Source of the DNA: Porticoccus hydrocarbonoclasticus MCTG13d
GTDB taxonomy: Bacteria; Pseudomonadota; Gammaproteobacteria; Pseudomonadales; Porticoccaceae
Reading direction: 5' to 3'
NCBI RefSeq assembly: GCF_000744735.1
Contig: NZ_JQMM01000001.1
Coordinates: forward strand, 620,001 to 684,000
Length of the DNA stretch: 64,000 nt
Part shown: piece by piece, positions 19,253 through 28,160 of the stretch
Layout: each line of letters opens with the position of its first letter
Numbering within the stretch: the first letter of the stretch is position 1
Translations under genes and position numbers: made by a program
Notes under the pieces: generated by a model
Told to the model about the DNA's origin: nothing
The model's database searches: none
Seen by the model: only the letters and a program-made list of their open reading frames with translations

Positions 19253-20215
19253 TTAATCAGGCAGGGGTATGTAACCGACAATCCGGCGGCGAAGTTTTTC
19301 CTTGTATTCAGCCGGATCACGTTTTATCGACAGCGTGTCGCCGTGCTCGGGAAGGAGTGAGCTTAATAGTCTGGAGATCCAGAATCGGGTGGCAGAGAAA
19401 CATAAAATGTCTTGCCAATACTGATTTTCCACTGCGGTGAAAGGTCTCTCAGCAGCATAGGCGTCCAGCAATGCGCTAGTCAGTTGCCGGTCCAGCTCAC
19501 CCTGTTGATTACAACACCATTCATTAACTGCTTGGGCCACATCCAGCAGAAGCCAGTCAGTGCAGGCAAAAAAGAACCCCGTCACGGCTTGAAGTTGCGC
19601 TTCTCTGAAAATCAACTGGTCGGCAAACAGACTGCCTATCAGGGGGCCGGAGGGCAGCACAGGGCCAGCCTCGGCTGTCCGTCTGAATCGGATCAACTGT
19701 TCTTTCAGTAACGCAGCATCACCTACCGATAACTGGTCTGTCACCTCCTGCGCGGCAAGATCCAGCCATATCAGGCTGCGGGGGTTGCTGTACTGTTCAC
19801 TGAAGCCCCGGGTGCTGGAGTGCATTCTGCCAAGGAACATACCAATTTCCTGGCATATTGAAGGATTTGGCTGCTCTGGTGCATGCCCTTCCGGTAACTG
19901 AAACAGTAGTGCCGGCGATTCGCCATAGTTGGTCACATGATGACCCGAGTGGTCGGCAAGACAGGGCGTGACGGGGATTTGTTGCCCCCGGAGGTGATTC
20001 ACCAATCGAGCTGAGAACGCGAGCCGATCTCTGGCAGCCTCTCCCGCCACCACGAGAAAAAAACGGTCGCCGGGTGGGTCGACAACACTGAATCTGCAGG
20101 TCAGGTGATTCCGGGCTGAATAAATGGCATCAATGGCAGCGACCAATCTTTCCGGTGAGTATTGGACAAGAAAATGATTGAGTGTCCGGATATCTGGCAG
20201 CAGGAACGAAGACAT
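19253..20215 (-). CDS. ThrB/APH-fold homoserine kinase homologue lacking catalytic residues
   Basis: By length (320 aa), by colinear C-terminal motifs (NEWC, YAAERPFTAVE, RFWISRL, DPAEY) and by position beside polA and znuA, this is the counterpart of Pseudomonas ThrB. The kinase loop, which in ThrB reads HADLFRDN, here reads IGSLFADQ (193-200), so the general-base Asp, its His and the metal-binding Asn are gone. The Mg-binding Asp of IDFYNAC is Gly213 (TGFFFAC). The frame is intact over its full length, so this looks like a pseudokinase rather than a decayed gene. A true homoserine kinase would have to be encoded elsewhere. It converges on znuA. Confidence 0.75.
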   Translation of the reverse strand: MSSFLLPDIRTLNHFLVQYSPERLVAAIDAIYSARNHLTCRFSVVDPPGDRFFLVVAGEAARDRLAFSARLVNHLRGQQIPVTPCLADHSGHHVTNYGESPALLFQLPEGHAPEQPNPSICQEIGMFLGRMHSSTRGFSEQYSNPRSLIWLDLAAQEVTDQLSVGDAALLKEQLIRFRRTAEAGPVLPSGPLIGSLFADQLIFREAQLQAVTGFFFACTDWLLLDVAQAVNEWCCNQQGELDRQLTSALLDAYAAERPFTAVENQYWQDILCFSATRFWISRLLSSLLPEHGDTLSIKRDPAEYKEKLRRRIVGYIPLPD

Positions 20216-20327
20216 GGCGTTAATGATACCTCACGAATTTCTTGGTTAGATTAGCCGCTTGTTGGCTGGAAAGAAACAATTTGGGGTATGCTTCACCCAT
20301 CCAAGTCTCTGCTCAAGTTGCCTGCCA

Positions 20328-23048
20328 ATGAATGATAAAACACCGCTCGTACTGGTGGATGGGTCCTCCTACCTTTACCGGGCTTTTCACGCGTTACCCC
20401 CCCTGATTACTTCGGGTGGACAGCCAACTGGCGCTATCAAGGGGGTTATCTCAATGATACGCCGCCTGTTGAAGGACTACCCGGGAAGCCCGCTGGTGGT
20501 GGTTTTTGATGCGAAGGGGAAAACCTTTCGCGATGAACTCTTTGAAGCGTACAAGTCCCACCGTCCCCCCATGCCCGATGAGCTGAGACAGCAGATTGAA
20601 CCGATCCATCAGATTATCCGTGCCATGGGGTTGCCCCTGCTGGTTGAAGAGGGGGTGGAAGCAGACGATGTCATTGGCACGCTTGCGCTGAAAGCCTCGC
20701 AAAACCAGACCCCTGTGGTGATCTCTACTGGTGACAAGGATATGGCTCAACTGGTTTCAGAGCAGATTACGCTGGTCAACACCATGACTGAAACAGTCAT
20801 GGATCCGCAGGGGGTGATCGACAAATTCGGTATTCCGCCAGAATTGATGATTGATTATCTGGCGCTGGTTGGCGACAAATCAGACAACATCCCCGGTGTC
20901 CCTGGCGTCGGTGAAAAAACGGCCCTGGCCATACTGCAAAATCTGGGTGGTATGGATGCCATATACGGCAATCTGGAGGCGGTTGCCGAGCTCGATTTCC
21001 GCGGCGCCAAAAAAACACCGGCAAAGCTTGCCGAGAACCGGGACCAAGCATTTCTTTCCTACCAGCTGGCGACCATTAAAACCGACGTGCCTTTGATGGT
21101 GACCCTGTCGGAGCTGAGTAATGGCGTACCCGATAATGCCGCTCTGCTCGACTGGTTCCGCCAACTGGAGTTCAAGGGCTGGGTTGAGGAATTGCTCGCT
21201 GCCGGGGAAAGTGACAACAGTTTGTTGTCGCCAGCCGCTGACAAAGACTACCAGGTGATTCTCACTCAGCAGCAACTCGATCAGTGGCTGCAGAAATTGG
21301 AGCGGGCTGAACTGGTCGCCTTTGACACGGAAACCACCAGCCTCGACTACATGCAGGCCAGTATTGTCGGCGTCTCCTTTGCAATTGCTGCGAATCAGGC
21401 CGCCTACGTCCCCCTTGCCCACGACTATCTGGGGGCACCCCGGCAACTCGATCGGGATGCGGTGCTGGAACAATTGAAGCCGTTGCTCGAGTCACCAAAA
21501 CTGGCCAAGGTAGGCCAAAATCTCAAATATGATATGAGTGTACTGGCCAATCATGGTATTGCCATGCAGGGCATCCGCTTCGACACCATGCTTGAATCCT
21601 ATGTGCTGGATTCCACTGCAACACGGCACGATATGGATAGCCTGGCATTGAAGTACCTCGGGGAAAAAACCACCCACTTTCAGGATATAGCTGGCAAAGG
21701 TGCCAGTCAGCTCACCTTTAACCAGATTGCCATTGAGCAGGCCGCTCCCTACGCGGCAGAAGATGCGGATATCACCCTGAGACTTCATGAAACACTCTGG
21801 CCAAAATTGCAGGATATCACCGGGCTGGCGCATGTTTACCAAGCCATTGAAATGCCATTGGTGCCTGTTCTGTCAAGAATAGAAAGAAATGGAACAAAAG
21901 TAAGTGCTGACTTACTTCGGAAACAGAGCGACCAGTTGGGTGAACGCATAGCGGCGTTGGAGCAGCAGGCTTTTGAGTTGGCGGGGGAAGAATTCAATCT
22001 GGCCTCACCAAAACAGCTCGGCTACATTCTCTTTGAAAAACTCAAACTTCCAGTACAAAAGAAAACGGCCAAGGGCGCCGCATCTACCAAAGAAGAGGTG
22101 CTGCAGGAGTTGGCACTGGATTATCCGCTGCCGAAATTACTGCTTGAGCATCGCAGTCTCAGCAAGCTCAAGTCCACCTATACCGATAAGCTGCCTTTGC
22201 TCGTCAATCCTGCCACAGGACGAATTCATACTTCCTATCATCAGGCGGTAACGGCAACAGGCCGGTTGTCTTCCTCAGACCCGAATTTACAGAATATTCC
22301 CGTGCGCTCCGCAGAGGGACGCCGCATTCGCCAGGCATTTGTAGCCACAGAGGGTTGCAAGATAGTGGCGGCCGATTATTCGCAAATCGAGTTGCGAATC
22401 ATGGCTCACCTCTCGGGAGATCGCGGATTAAAAGCGGCTTTTGAACAGAATCTCGATGTACACAGCGCTACCGCGGCAGAAGTCTTTGGTGTTGAGCTGG
22501 CCTCGGTGACCGGAGAGCAACGGCGCAGTGCCAAGGCGATCAATTTCGGGTTGATCTACGGCATGTCTGCCTTTGGTCTGGGCCGCCAGTTACACATTGG
22601 TCGGAATCAGGCTCAGGAATATATCGACCTGTATTTTGCCCGCTACCCTGGAGTGCAGGCTTATATGGACTCCATCCGAAAACGGGCAGCCGAACAAGGT
22701 TATGTTGAGACACTGTTTGGCAGGCGCTTGCATCTGCCTGAAATCAGGGCCAGTAACGGGATGCGTCGGCAGGCGGCAGAGCGTACCGCGATCAACGCCC
22801 CGATGCAGGGAACAGCGGCCGATATCATTAAACTGGCAATGATCAGCGTCGATCAGTGGTTGGCCGATAAAAAGCTCAACACCAGGATGATTATGCAAGT
22901 GCACGATGAACTGATTCTGGAGGTTCCCCAGGACGAATTGGAGGACGTGTTGTCTGGCCTCAAGACGCGCATGAGCAATGCCGCCCGGCTTGATGTACCG
23001 CTAATTGTCGATGTGGGTGTCGGGGATAACTGGGATGAGGCACATTGA
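20328..23048 (+). CDS. polA: DNA polymerase I
   Basis: Repair and Okazaki-fragment polymerase, 906 aa from ATG 20328 (begins [20 protein letters not shown]). The 5'-3' exonuclease domain occupies about 1-300. The 3'-5' exonuclease domain keeps its acidic set ([21 protein letters not shown]). The polymerase domain has [10 protein letters not shown] (motif A), the O-helix [14 protein letters not shown] (motif B) and [11 protein letters not shown] (motif C). An upstream in-frame start at 20259 is rejected because family proteins begin just before the [11 protein letters not shown] motif. Followed by the tandem RNA region. Confidence 0.98.
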   Translation: MNDKTPLVLVDGSSYLYRAFHALPPLITSGGQPTGAIKGVISMIRRLLKDYPGSPLVVVFDAKGKTFRDELFEAYKSHRPPMPDELRQQIEPIHQIIRAMGLPLLVEEGVEADDVIGTLALKASQNQTPVVISTGDKDMAQLVSEQITLVNTMTETVMDPQGVIDKFGIPPELMIDYLALVGDKSDNIPGVPGVGEKTALAILQNLGGMDAIYGNLEAVAELDFRGAKKTPAKLAENRDQAFLSYQLATIKTDVPLMVTLSELSNGVPDNAALLDWFRQLEFKGWVEELLAAGESDNSLLSPAADKDYQVILTQQQLDQWLQKLERAELVAFDTETTSLDYMQASIVGVSFAIAANQAAYVPLAHDYLGAPRQLDRDAVLEQLKPLLESPKLAKVGQNLKYDMSVLANHGIAMQGIRFDTMLESYVLDSTATRHDMDSLALKYLGEKTTHFQDIAGKGASQLTFNQIAIEQAAPYAAEDADITLRLHETLWPKLQDITGLAHVYQAIEMPLVPVLSRIERNGTKVSADLLRKQSDQLGERIAALEQQAFELAGEEFNLASPKQLGYILFEKLKLPVQKKTAKGAASTKEEVLQELALDYPLPKLLLEHRSLSKLKSTYTDKLPLLVNPATGRIHTSYHQAVTATGRLSSSDPNLQNIPVRSAEGRRIRQAFVATEGCKIVAADYSQIELRIMAHLSGDRGLKAAFEQNLDVHSATAAEVFGVELASVTGEQRRSAKAINFGLIYGMSAFGLGRQLHIGRNQAQEYIDLYFARYPGVQAYMDSIRKRAAEQGYVETLFGRRLHLPEIRASNGMRRQAAERTAINAPMQGTAADIIKLAMISVDQWLADKKLNTRMIMQVHDELILEVPQDELEDVLSGLKTRMSNAARLDVPLIVDVGVGDNWDEAH

Positions 23049-23141
23049 GCGTTTTGGCACTTTATCAAACCAGAAAAGCCATACAATGCCGGGTCTAAAA
23101 GGCATCGTATAATCAGCCCCTTAAATTTTTTAAATTTGCCG

Positions 23142-23169
23142 GGAACTCAAGCCATAAATTACTGACTAA
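23142..23169 (+). promoter_or_regulatory. Sigma-E/AlgU-like promoter of RNA copy 1
   Basis: GGAACTC at 23142-23148, a 15-nt spacer, then GACTAA at 23164-23169. The extracytoplasmic sigma-E consensus is GGAACTT, about 15-16 nt, GTCTAA. The expected start, 6-7 nt downstream, falls at the beginning of the repeated RNA unit. The same layout precedes copy 2. Confidence 0.6.
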
Positions 23170-23175
23170 CCTTAC

Positions 23176-23279
23176 GAGCAAGCAAATATTGCTTTGTTCT
23201 CCCCAAACTAAATGCAAAGCTCGTTAATCCCCAAACAACAGCAAAGCACGCCCTGATCTCAATGGTCAGGGTTTTTTTT
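23176..23279 (+). ncRNA. Candidate trans-acting sRNA, copy 1 (Spot 42/ErsA locus)
   Basis: A unit of about 104 nt in the polA-engB gap. It has a short 5' hairpin (AAGCAA/TTGCTT around 23180-23194), an unpaired middle with two C-rich motifs (TCTCCCCAA and ATCCCCAA), an A-rich CAACAGCAAAGC stretch, and an intrinsic terminator. C-rich loops of this kind usually pair with Shine-Dalgarno sequences, and the U-tail suits Hfq. Position and strand are those of Spot 42 and ErsA, but I see no clear primary-sequence match to Spot 42. A TATAAT at 23108 could start a longer form. Confidence 0.72.
23251..23279 (+). terminator. Intrinsic terminator of RNA copy 1
   Basis: CCCTGATC and GGTCAGGG form an 8-bp stem (one G-U pair) closed by TCAAT, followed by eight T. 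The 29 bases are repeated without change in copy 2. Confidence 0.9.
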
Positions 23280-23332
23280 GCCCTGTTGGCGCCACAAAAA
23301 AAGGCCCTGAATAAAAAACTTCCTACCAAAAT

Positions 23333-23360
23333 GGAACTTTTCATCGGCAGGAGAGACAAA
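23333..23360 (+). promoter_or_regulatory. Sigma-E/AlgU-like promoter of RNA copy 2
   Basis: GGAACTT at 23333-23339 (perfect -35), a 15-nt spacer, then GACAAA at 23355-23360. The spacer length is identical to that ahead of copy 1, and the predicted start coincides with the repeat start at about 23366. Confidence 0.6.
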
Positions 23361-23365
23361 TGAAT

Positions 23366-23465
23366 ACAAGCAACATTGCTATTTTCTCCCCAAGTTAAAT
23401 GCAAGGTTTGTAAACCCCAAGCAACAGCAAAGCATACCCTGATCTCAATGGTCAGGGTTTTTTTT
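23366..23465 (+). ncRNA. Candidate trans-acting sRNA, copy 2
   Basis: Second unit of about 100 nt, built like copy 1: 5' hairpin (AGCA/TGCT), TTCTCCCCAA, AACCCCAAGCAACAGC and the same terminator (23437-23465). The C-rich motifs differ slightly from copy 1 (ACCCC instead of TCCCC in the second), which may give partly different targets. A 12-codon frame with a good AGGAG starts at 23360, but it would begin upstream of the predicted transcription start and has no counterpart in copy 1. Confidence 0.72.
23437..23465 (+). terminator. Intrinsic terminator of RNA copy 2
   Basis: The same stem, loop and eight-T tail as in copy 1. It ends 24 bp before the stop codon of convergent engB, so it also shields engB from read-through. 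Confidence 0.9.
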
Positions 23466-23489
23466 ACACGGCTTATTTTCGAATGAGGG

Positions 23490-24101
23490 TTATTGTTCGA
23501 TCAACCAGGATTGAATCACCAGTTTTAATTGCTCAATGCCCGCTTTCTTGAGCGATGAAAAGGTTTGTACCGTCACCTCATCCCCGAAACCGGCTTTGGC
23601 CAGCTCGCGCTTGACCGTCAGAAGTACTGTTTTAGCGGGTCCATTGTTCAATTTGTCCGCCTTGGTGAGCAATAGATGAACCGGCATGGCAGACTGTGTG
23701 GCCCAGCCGATCATCTGCCAATCATATTCCTGCAGTGGATGGCGAATATCCATCAGCATCACAAGGCCTCTCAGGGATCGGCGTTGTTGCAGATATTCGG
23801 CGAGGTTGCGATCCCACGCCTGTTTCATGGCCTTTGGTACTTTGGCGAAGCCGTAACCGGGCAAATCCACCAGGCGACAGTTTTCGGTCAGGGAAAAAAA
23901 GTTGAGCAACTGTGTGCGTCCCGGTGTTTTGCTGGTCCGGGCCAATTTGCTATTGTTGGTTAGGGTATTGATGGCGCTGGACTTCCCGGCATTGGATCGT
24001 CCGGCAAACGCAACTTCTCTGCCGACATCTTCCGGGCATTGCCAAACAGTCGGGGCGCTGATGAGGAATTGAGCCTTGGTAAAAGAGATTTCTTCTGACA
24101 T
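23490..24101 (-). CDS. engB: Ribosome biogenesis GTPase EngB/YsxC
   Basis: Essential GTPase that assists large-subunit assembly; 203 aa. G1 GRSNAGKSS (about 34-42), G2 around TPGRTQ, G3 [11 protein letters not shown]4 TKAD and the G5-type SSLKKAG are all present. It is convergent with polA and the two candidate RNAs, the arrangement seen in Pseudomonas and enterics. No clear ribosome site before the ATG. Confidence 0.96.
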   Translation of the reverse strand: MSEEISFTKAQFLISAPTVWQCPEDVGREVAFAGRSNAGKSSAINTLTNNSKLARTSKTPGRTQLLNFFSLTENCRLVDLPGYGFAKVPKAMKQAWDRNLAEYLQQRRSLRGLVMLMDIRHPLQEYDWQMIGWATQSAMPVHLLLTKADKLNNGPAKTVLLTVKRELAKAGFGDEVTVQTFSSLKKAGIEQLKLVIQSWLIEQ

Positions 24102-24138
24102 GTGGAAAAGCCTTGGTGGAGTAACCTGATATCAACTA

Positions 24139-24167
24139 TTAAGGTCGGAGGGGGTTTGGTATATAAT
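24139..24167 (+). promoter_or_regulatory. Possible sigma-70 promoter of cytochrome c4
   Basis: A perfect TATAAT at 24162-24167 with a weak TTAAGG 17 nt upstream, 67 bp before the cytochrome c4 start. The GGGGG/CCCCC pair around the -10 could form a hairpin. Confidence 0.4.
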
Positions 24168-24233
24168 GCCCCCGCTTTTTAGAAGGCAATAAGAATGTCC
24201 CATTGTAGCGGAATGCAGAGAGCGGATTAACCA

Positions 24234-24872
24234 ATGAAAAAAATGATTCTGACAGTGACTGCCCTACTAACAACGGCCCTTGCTGCCCCTTTTGCCCTTG
24301 CGGCAGGGGATGCTGCAGCCGGCCAGGCTAAAACAGCGATGTGTGCTGGCTGTCATGGTGCCGATGGCAACAGTGCCATGGCGACCTTCCCGAAGCTGGC
24401 TGGCCAAGGTGAGAAGTATCTGACCAAGCAACTGCAAGATATCAAAGCGGGTGATCGTGTGATTCCTGAAATGACCGGTATGCTGAGTAACGCATCTGAA
24501 CAGGACCTGCAGGATATGGCGGCCTATTATGCGTCCAAGACCATTCAAATGGCCGGCGCCAAAGAAACCGACCTCGACCTTGGTGAGCGCATCTACCGTG
24601 GAGGCAACATCGAAACCGGTGTGCCAGCCTGTACCGGCTGCCACTCCCCTGCGGGTAATGGTAACAACCCTGCGGGTTATCCGGCATTGGGCGGTCAGTT
24701 TGCCGAATACACCGCCAAACAGCTACGTGCCTTCCGCACTGGTGCCCACGATCCCGCTAATTCGGCAGCCCGTACCAACGACGGTGACTCGCAAATCATG
24801 CGAGGTGTTGCTGCCCAGATGAATGATGTTGAAATCGAAGCGGTGTCGAATTTCATTGCCGGATTGAAGTAA
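24234..24872 (+). CDS. Diheme cytochrome c4
   Basis: Periplasmic two-heme electron carrier, 212 aa with a signal peptide (cleavage near ALA-AGD, residue 23). Two cytochrome c domains carry CAGCH (about 37-41) and CTGCH (about 133-137), each followed by a Met ligand region (PEMTGML, QIMRG). Cytochromes c4 commonly donate to cbb3- or aa3-type oxidases, fitting the oxidase locus in this window. It lies just upstream of dsbA and divergent from engB, as in Pseudomonas. Confidence 0.93.
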   Translation: MKKMILTVTALLTTALAAPFALAAGDAAAGQAKTAMCAGCHGADGNSAMATFPKLAGQGEKYLTKQLQDIKAGDRVIPEMTGMLSNASEQDLQDMAAYYASKTIQMAGAKETDLDLGERIYRGGNIETGVPACTGCHSPAGNGNNPAGYPALGGQFAEYTAKQLRAFRTGAHDPANSAARTNDGDSQIMRGVAAQMNDVEIEAVSNFIAGLK

Positions 24873-24978
24873 ACAGCAGTTTGCCTGGTGTCTGACCGTT
24901 TTTTTAATGCTGTGAGCGGAACCTGTTCGCTCTCTGTGGTCTATGCAGGGTAATTCAATCAGTCTAAAGGAAAAGCCA

Positions 24979-25623
24979 ATGCGTAATCAGCTGTCGACTC
25001 TTATAGTATCCGTTGCGATGATGGTCTTTGCTGTGTCTTCCACCCATGCAGAAGGTCCCTTCCAGGCAGGTGTCCATTACGAGGTGCTGGCCGAACCGGT
25101 TGCCACCAGTAACCCCGACAAAGTCGAGGTGGCAGAGGTGTTTTGGTACGGGTGTAGCCATTGCTATACTTTCGAACCGGTGCTGAACACTTGGACTCAG
25201 GCGTTACCCGACGATGTGGAGTTTGTCCGCGTTCCTGCAATTTGGCACCCGACTATGCGTCTCCACGCCAAGGCTTATTTCACTGCTAAAGCCATGAAAG
25301 TACTTGATCAGATCCATGAGCCTATTTTTGAGGAAATGAATCCCAAAAAAGCCAAACTGAAGACAGAGAATGAAATCGCTGACCTGTTTGAGGCCAATGG
25401 TATAGATCGCGCAAGATTCACCAAGGTCTTCAACTCGGCAGGCATCGATATGGCTGTTGATCTGGCAGCTAAAAAACAGGAGCGTTACAGCACCCAGGGC
25501 ACACCCGAAATGGTCGTGAATGGGAAGTACCGGATCTCCGGTCGCGATAATGGTGGCAATGAGGGTATGCTGAAGGTGGCTTCCTACCTTATCCAGCAGG
25601 AACGCTCGTTGATGGGACAATAA
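24979..25623 (+). CDS. dsbA: Thiol:disulfide interchange protein DsbA
   Basis: Periplasmic oxidase that forms disulfides in exported proteins; 214 aa from ATG 24979 (AAGGA upstream), with a signal peptide of about 24 residues ending near THA-EGP. The active site is CSHC in FWYGCSHCY, rather than the enteric CPHC, and the cis-Pro is in GTPEMVVNG. The frame continues upstream to 24943 but that start lacks a ribosome site. Probably co-regulated with cytochrome c4, 106 bp upstream. Confidence 0.95.
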   Translation: MRNQLSTLIVSVAMMVFAVSSTHAEGPFQAGVHYEVLAEPVATSNPDKVEVAEVFWYGCSHCYTFEPVLNTWTQALPDDVEFVRVPAIWHPTMRLHAKAYFTAKAMKVLDQIHEPIFEEMNPKKAKLKTENEIADLFEANGIDRARFTKVFNSAGIDMAVDLAAKKQERYSTQGTPEMVVNGKYRISGRDNGGNEGMLKVASYLIQQERSLMGQ

Positions 25624-25795
25624 CGAACGCTCAAGTCCATTGCGTTATTCACCACAGTAGGTACTTCTTTGTTGTTGTACAGCGAAAGTCCTGACCCAAA
25701 TATTATTTAGTAGCTTCTATGTAGTAGTGGCTTTGTGCAGTGGTCAATCTCACTTAAAATGTCCCGTTTCTTTTCACCTTCCAGGCAGATCAATC

Positions 25796-26911
25796 ATGAA
25801 ACCGACTCAAAAGCCGGCCAACCCAAATTTTTCTTCCGGGCCTTGCAGCAAGCGCCCGGGCTACGATGTGTCCACACTCGATCTTGCTACCCTTGGACGA
25901 TCCCACAGAGCAGCTATTGGCAAGGCTGCACTACAGCGGGTATGTGAGGAAACAGCCCAGGTTCTGGGCTTGCCAGAGGGTTATCGGGTGGGGGTGGTTC
26001 CTGCATCAGACACCGGGGCAGTTGAAATGGCGCTCTGGTCGATGCTTGGCCCCCGCCCGGTTGACGTATTTTCCTGGGAGTCTTTTGGACAGGGCTGGCT
26101 GACGGATATCGTCAAGCAGCTGAAACTCGAACGGGTTAATGATTACGGTGCCGATTATGGCAAGCTGCCAGATCTAAATCTTGCCGATCCCGGACACGAT
26201 ATCGTATTTACCTGGAATGGCACCACTTCCGGAGTCAAAGTCCCCCACGCAGACTGGATCAGTGATGGCCGTGAGGGATTGACTATTTGCGATGCCACCT
26301 CTGCGGTATTTGCCATGGAGATGCCCTGGCAAAAACTGGACGTGGTCACGTTCAGCTGGCAAAAAGTACTCGGTGGTGAAGGTGCCCACGGAATGCTGAT
26401 TCTGAGTCCCAGGGCAGTTGAGCGATTGGAAACCTATACACCCCCCTGGCCACTGCCGAAGATTTTCCGCATGACCAAAGGTGGCAAGTTAATTGAAGAT
26501 ATTTTCAAGGGTGCCACCATCAACACGCCCTCGATGCTCTGTGTGGCAGATTATCTCGATTCGCTGGATTGGGTTAAGTCTATCGGTGGTGTGCAGGCAA
26601 CGGTTCGACGGTCAAACGACAATCTGGCGGTCATTGAACAATTTGTCGCGACCCATGATTGGATAAGCTTCCTGGCGGAAGACCCGATCAACCGGTCAAG
26701 TACCAGTATCTGTCTGACTTTGTCGCTGGAGGCCGATCAGGTAAAAAAACTGGTTAAACTACTCGATGCGGAAGGTGTGGCCTATGATATTGGCGCCTAC
26801 CGTGATGCTCCTGCCGGTTTGCGTATCTGGGGTGGTGCGACCGTCGAAAAAACGGATCTCGAAGCACTGATGCCCTGGCTCGAGTGGGGTTATCGGGAAG
26901 TTTCCCGTTAA
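25796..26911 (+). CDS. serC: Phosphoserine aminotransferase SerC (alphaproteobacterial/Methanosarcina-type)
   Basis: PLP enzyme converting 3-phosphohydroxypyruvate to phosphoserine; 371 aa. The N-terminus [18 protein letters not shown] and the sequence [12 protein letters not shown] belong to the type common in alphaproteobacteria and archaea, not the E. coli type. The PLP-binding lysine is in [20 protein letters not shown] 25796 follows AGGCAG; the open frame extends upstream without a ribosome site. serA follows after 35 bp, making a serC-serA serine operon. This form may have displaced the usual gammaproteobacterial gene. Confidence 0.92.
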   Translation: MKPTQKPANPNFSSGPCSKRPGYDVSTLDLATLGRSHRAAIGKAALQRVCEETAQVLGLPEGYRVGVVPASDTGAVEMALWSMLGPRPVDVFSWESFGQGWLTDIVKQLKLERVNDYGADYGKLPDLNLADPGHDIVFTWNGTTSGVKVPHADWISDGREGLTICDATSAVFAMEMPWQKLDVVTFSWQKVLGGEGAHGMLILSPRAVERLETYTPPWPLPKIFRMTKGGKLIEDIFKGATINTPSMLCVADYLDSLDWVKSIGGVQATVRRSNDNLAVIEQFVATHDWISFLAEDPINRSSTSICLTLSLEADQVKKLVKLLDAEGVAYDIGAYRDAPAGLRIWGGATVEKTDLEALMPWLEWGYREVSR

Positions 26912-26946
26912 TGATCGGTATAAGCAGCGTTGCGTGAGAAAAAACC

Positions 26947-28116
26947 ATGTATAAAGTGCGGACCTATAACCAGATTTCTACCAAAGGACTGGATCGTTTT
27001 CCCAGAGAACATTACGAGATAGCCAGTGAATTTTCGCAGCCAGATGCGATTTTGCTGCGTAGCCAGAAACTGCACGAAGAAAGTATTGCCGAGAGTGTCA
27101 AGGCGGTGGCTCGAGCCGGTGCCGGAGTCAATAATATTCCGGTGGCTGAGTATACCAAGCGCGGCATCGTGGTATTTAACACCCCGGGTGCCAATGCCAA
27201 TGCGGTGAAGGAGCTGGTAGCTTCCGCATTATTTCTCGCATCCAGAGATATTTTTGGCGGTATGAATTACGTGCAAGGGCTCACTGCCATTACAGATGAT
27301 GCAGAGATGTCGAAACTGCTGGAGAAACAGAAAAAGCAGTTTGCCGGCTGTGAAGTGGCTGGCAAGACCCTGGGTGTCGTCGGCCTCGGTGCCATAGGTG
27401 CGCTGGTGGCCAATATGGCTCTTGAGCTCGGGATGAACGTAGCCGGCTATGATCCGGCAATTTCTGTGGAAGCGGCCTGGCGTCTGTCCAGGCGGGTTCA
27501 GAAGGTCGAGAACCTGCAGAGTTTGCTGGCTTGCTCCGACTTCATTTCCCTGCATGTGCCTGCCATGGAGGCAACGCGTCATCTGATCAATGCTGAAGCT
27601 CTGCGCTGTATCAGACCCTCTACAGTTCTACTAAACTTTGCCCGGGAGGAAGTGGTCGATTTGGCAGCGATCACGGCGGCATTGGACGAAAAGCGTCTGG
27701 CGAAGTATGTCACCGATTTCCCAGTACCGGCGCTGCTCGGTCGCAAGGATGTACTCTGCATGCCGCATATTGGCGCCAGCACGGAAGAGGCTGAAGAGAA
27801 CTGTGCCATGATGGCTGCCGATCAGCTCATGGACTATCTGGAAAACGGCAACATTCGAAATTCGGTGAATTTTCCGAATACCAAAATGGCCAGAAACGGT
27901 GGCTATCGAATCACGTTCAGTAACGAGAATGTGCCGAAGGTATTAGGTCATGTGCTGTCTCTGCTGGCGGATCAAGACATGAATGTTATCGACATGGTAA
28001 ATCAGAGTCGTGATGGCATCGCCTACAACATTATTGATGTTGCCACCCAGCCAACTAACGACCTGCTCAAAGCCATTGCCGACGTTGAGGGTGTGGTGGC
28101 AGTTCGGTCTGTCTGA
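26947..28116 (+). CDS. serA: D-3-phosphoglycerate dehydrogenase SerA
   Basis: First step of serine synthesis, oxidising 3-phosphoglycerate with NAD. 389 aa: a D-2-hydroxyacid dehydrogenase core with NAD loop VVGLGAIGALVANMA (about 140-154), catalytic Arg in NFAREEVVD, Glu downstream and His in MPHIGASTEEAEENCA, then a C-terminal ACT domain (about 320-389) likely for serine feedback. The form is the short type without the extra central domain. Second gene of serC-serA. Confidence 0.95.
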   Translation: MYKVRTYNQISTKGLDRFPREHYEIASEFSQPDAILLRSQKLHEESIAESVKAVARAGAGVNNIPVAEYTKRGIVVFNTPGANANAVKELVASALFLASRDIFGGMNYVQGLTAITDDAEMSKLLEKQKKQFAGCEVAGKTLGVVGLGAIGALVANMALELGMNVAGYDPAISVEAAWRLSRRVQKVENLQSLLACSDFISLHVPAMEATRHLINAEALRCIRPSTVLLNFAREEVVDLAAITAALDEKRLAKYVTDFPVPALLGRKDVLCMPHIGASTEEAEENCAMMAADQLMDYLENGNIRNSVNFPNTKMARNGGYRITFSNENVPKVLGHVLSLLADQDMNVIDMVNQSRDGIAYNIIDVATQPTNDLLKAIADVEGVVAVRSV

Positions 28117-28117
28117 G

Positions 28118-28151
28118 CAGGTATACAGTAATACACCTGATAGAGCCTTTT
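28118..28151 (+). terminator. Weak terminator-like hairpin after serA
   Basis: CAGGT (28118-28122) can pair with ACCTG (28135-28139); a T-run follows at 28147-28151, but 7 nt separate it from the stem. It lies between convergent serA and the histidine kinase gene. Confidence 0.35.
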
Positions 28152-28160
28152 TAACGATTG

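Larger units (their letters stand above)
23179..23465 (+). repeat. Tandem direct repeat of two RNA units in the polA-engB gap
   Basis: Units 23179-23279 and 23367-23465, spaced 188 bp apart. Shared blocks, in order, are CAAGCAA, ATTGCT, TTCTCCCCAA, TAAATGCAA, CCCCAA, CAACAGCAAAGCA and the identical 29-base terminator. The 87-bp spacer is not similar to the sequence before copy 1 except for the promoter elements. This suggests an old local duplication with selection on promoter, C-rich motifs and terminator. Confidence 0.85.

Noticed and set aside
19253-20215. Calling the ThrB homologue a pseudogene
   Set aside because: The frame is intact over the full family length with conserved C-terminal motifs; loss is confined to catalytic residues.
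23108-23113. Perfect TATAAT upstream of RNA copy 1
   Set aside because: No -35 at 16-18 nt and no counterpart ahead of copy 2; kept only as an alternative start for a longer transcript.
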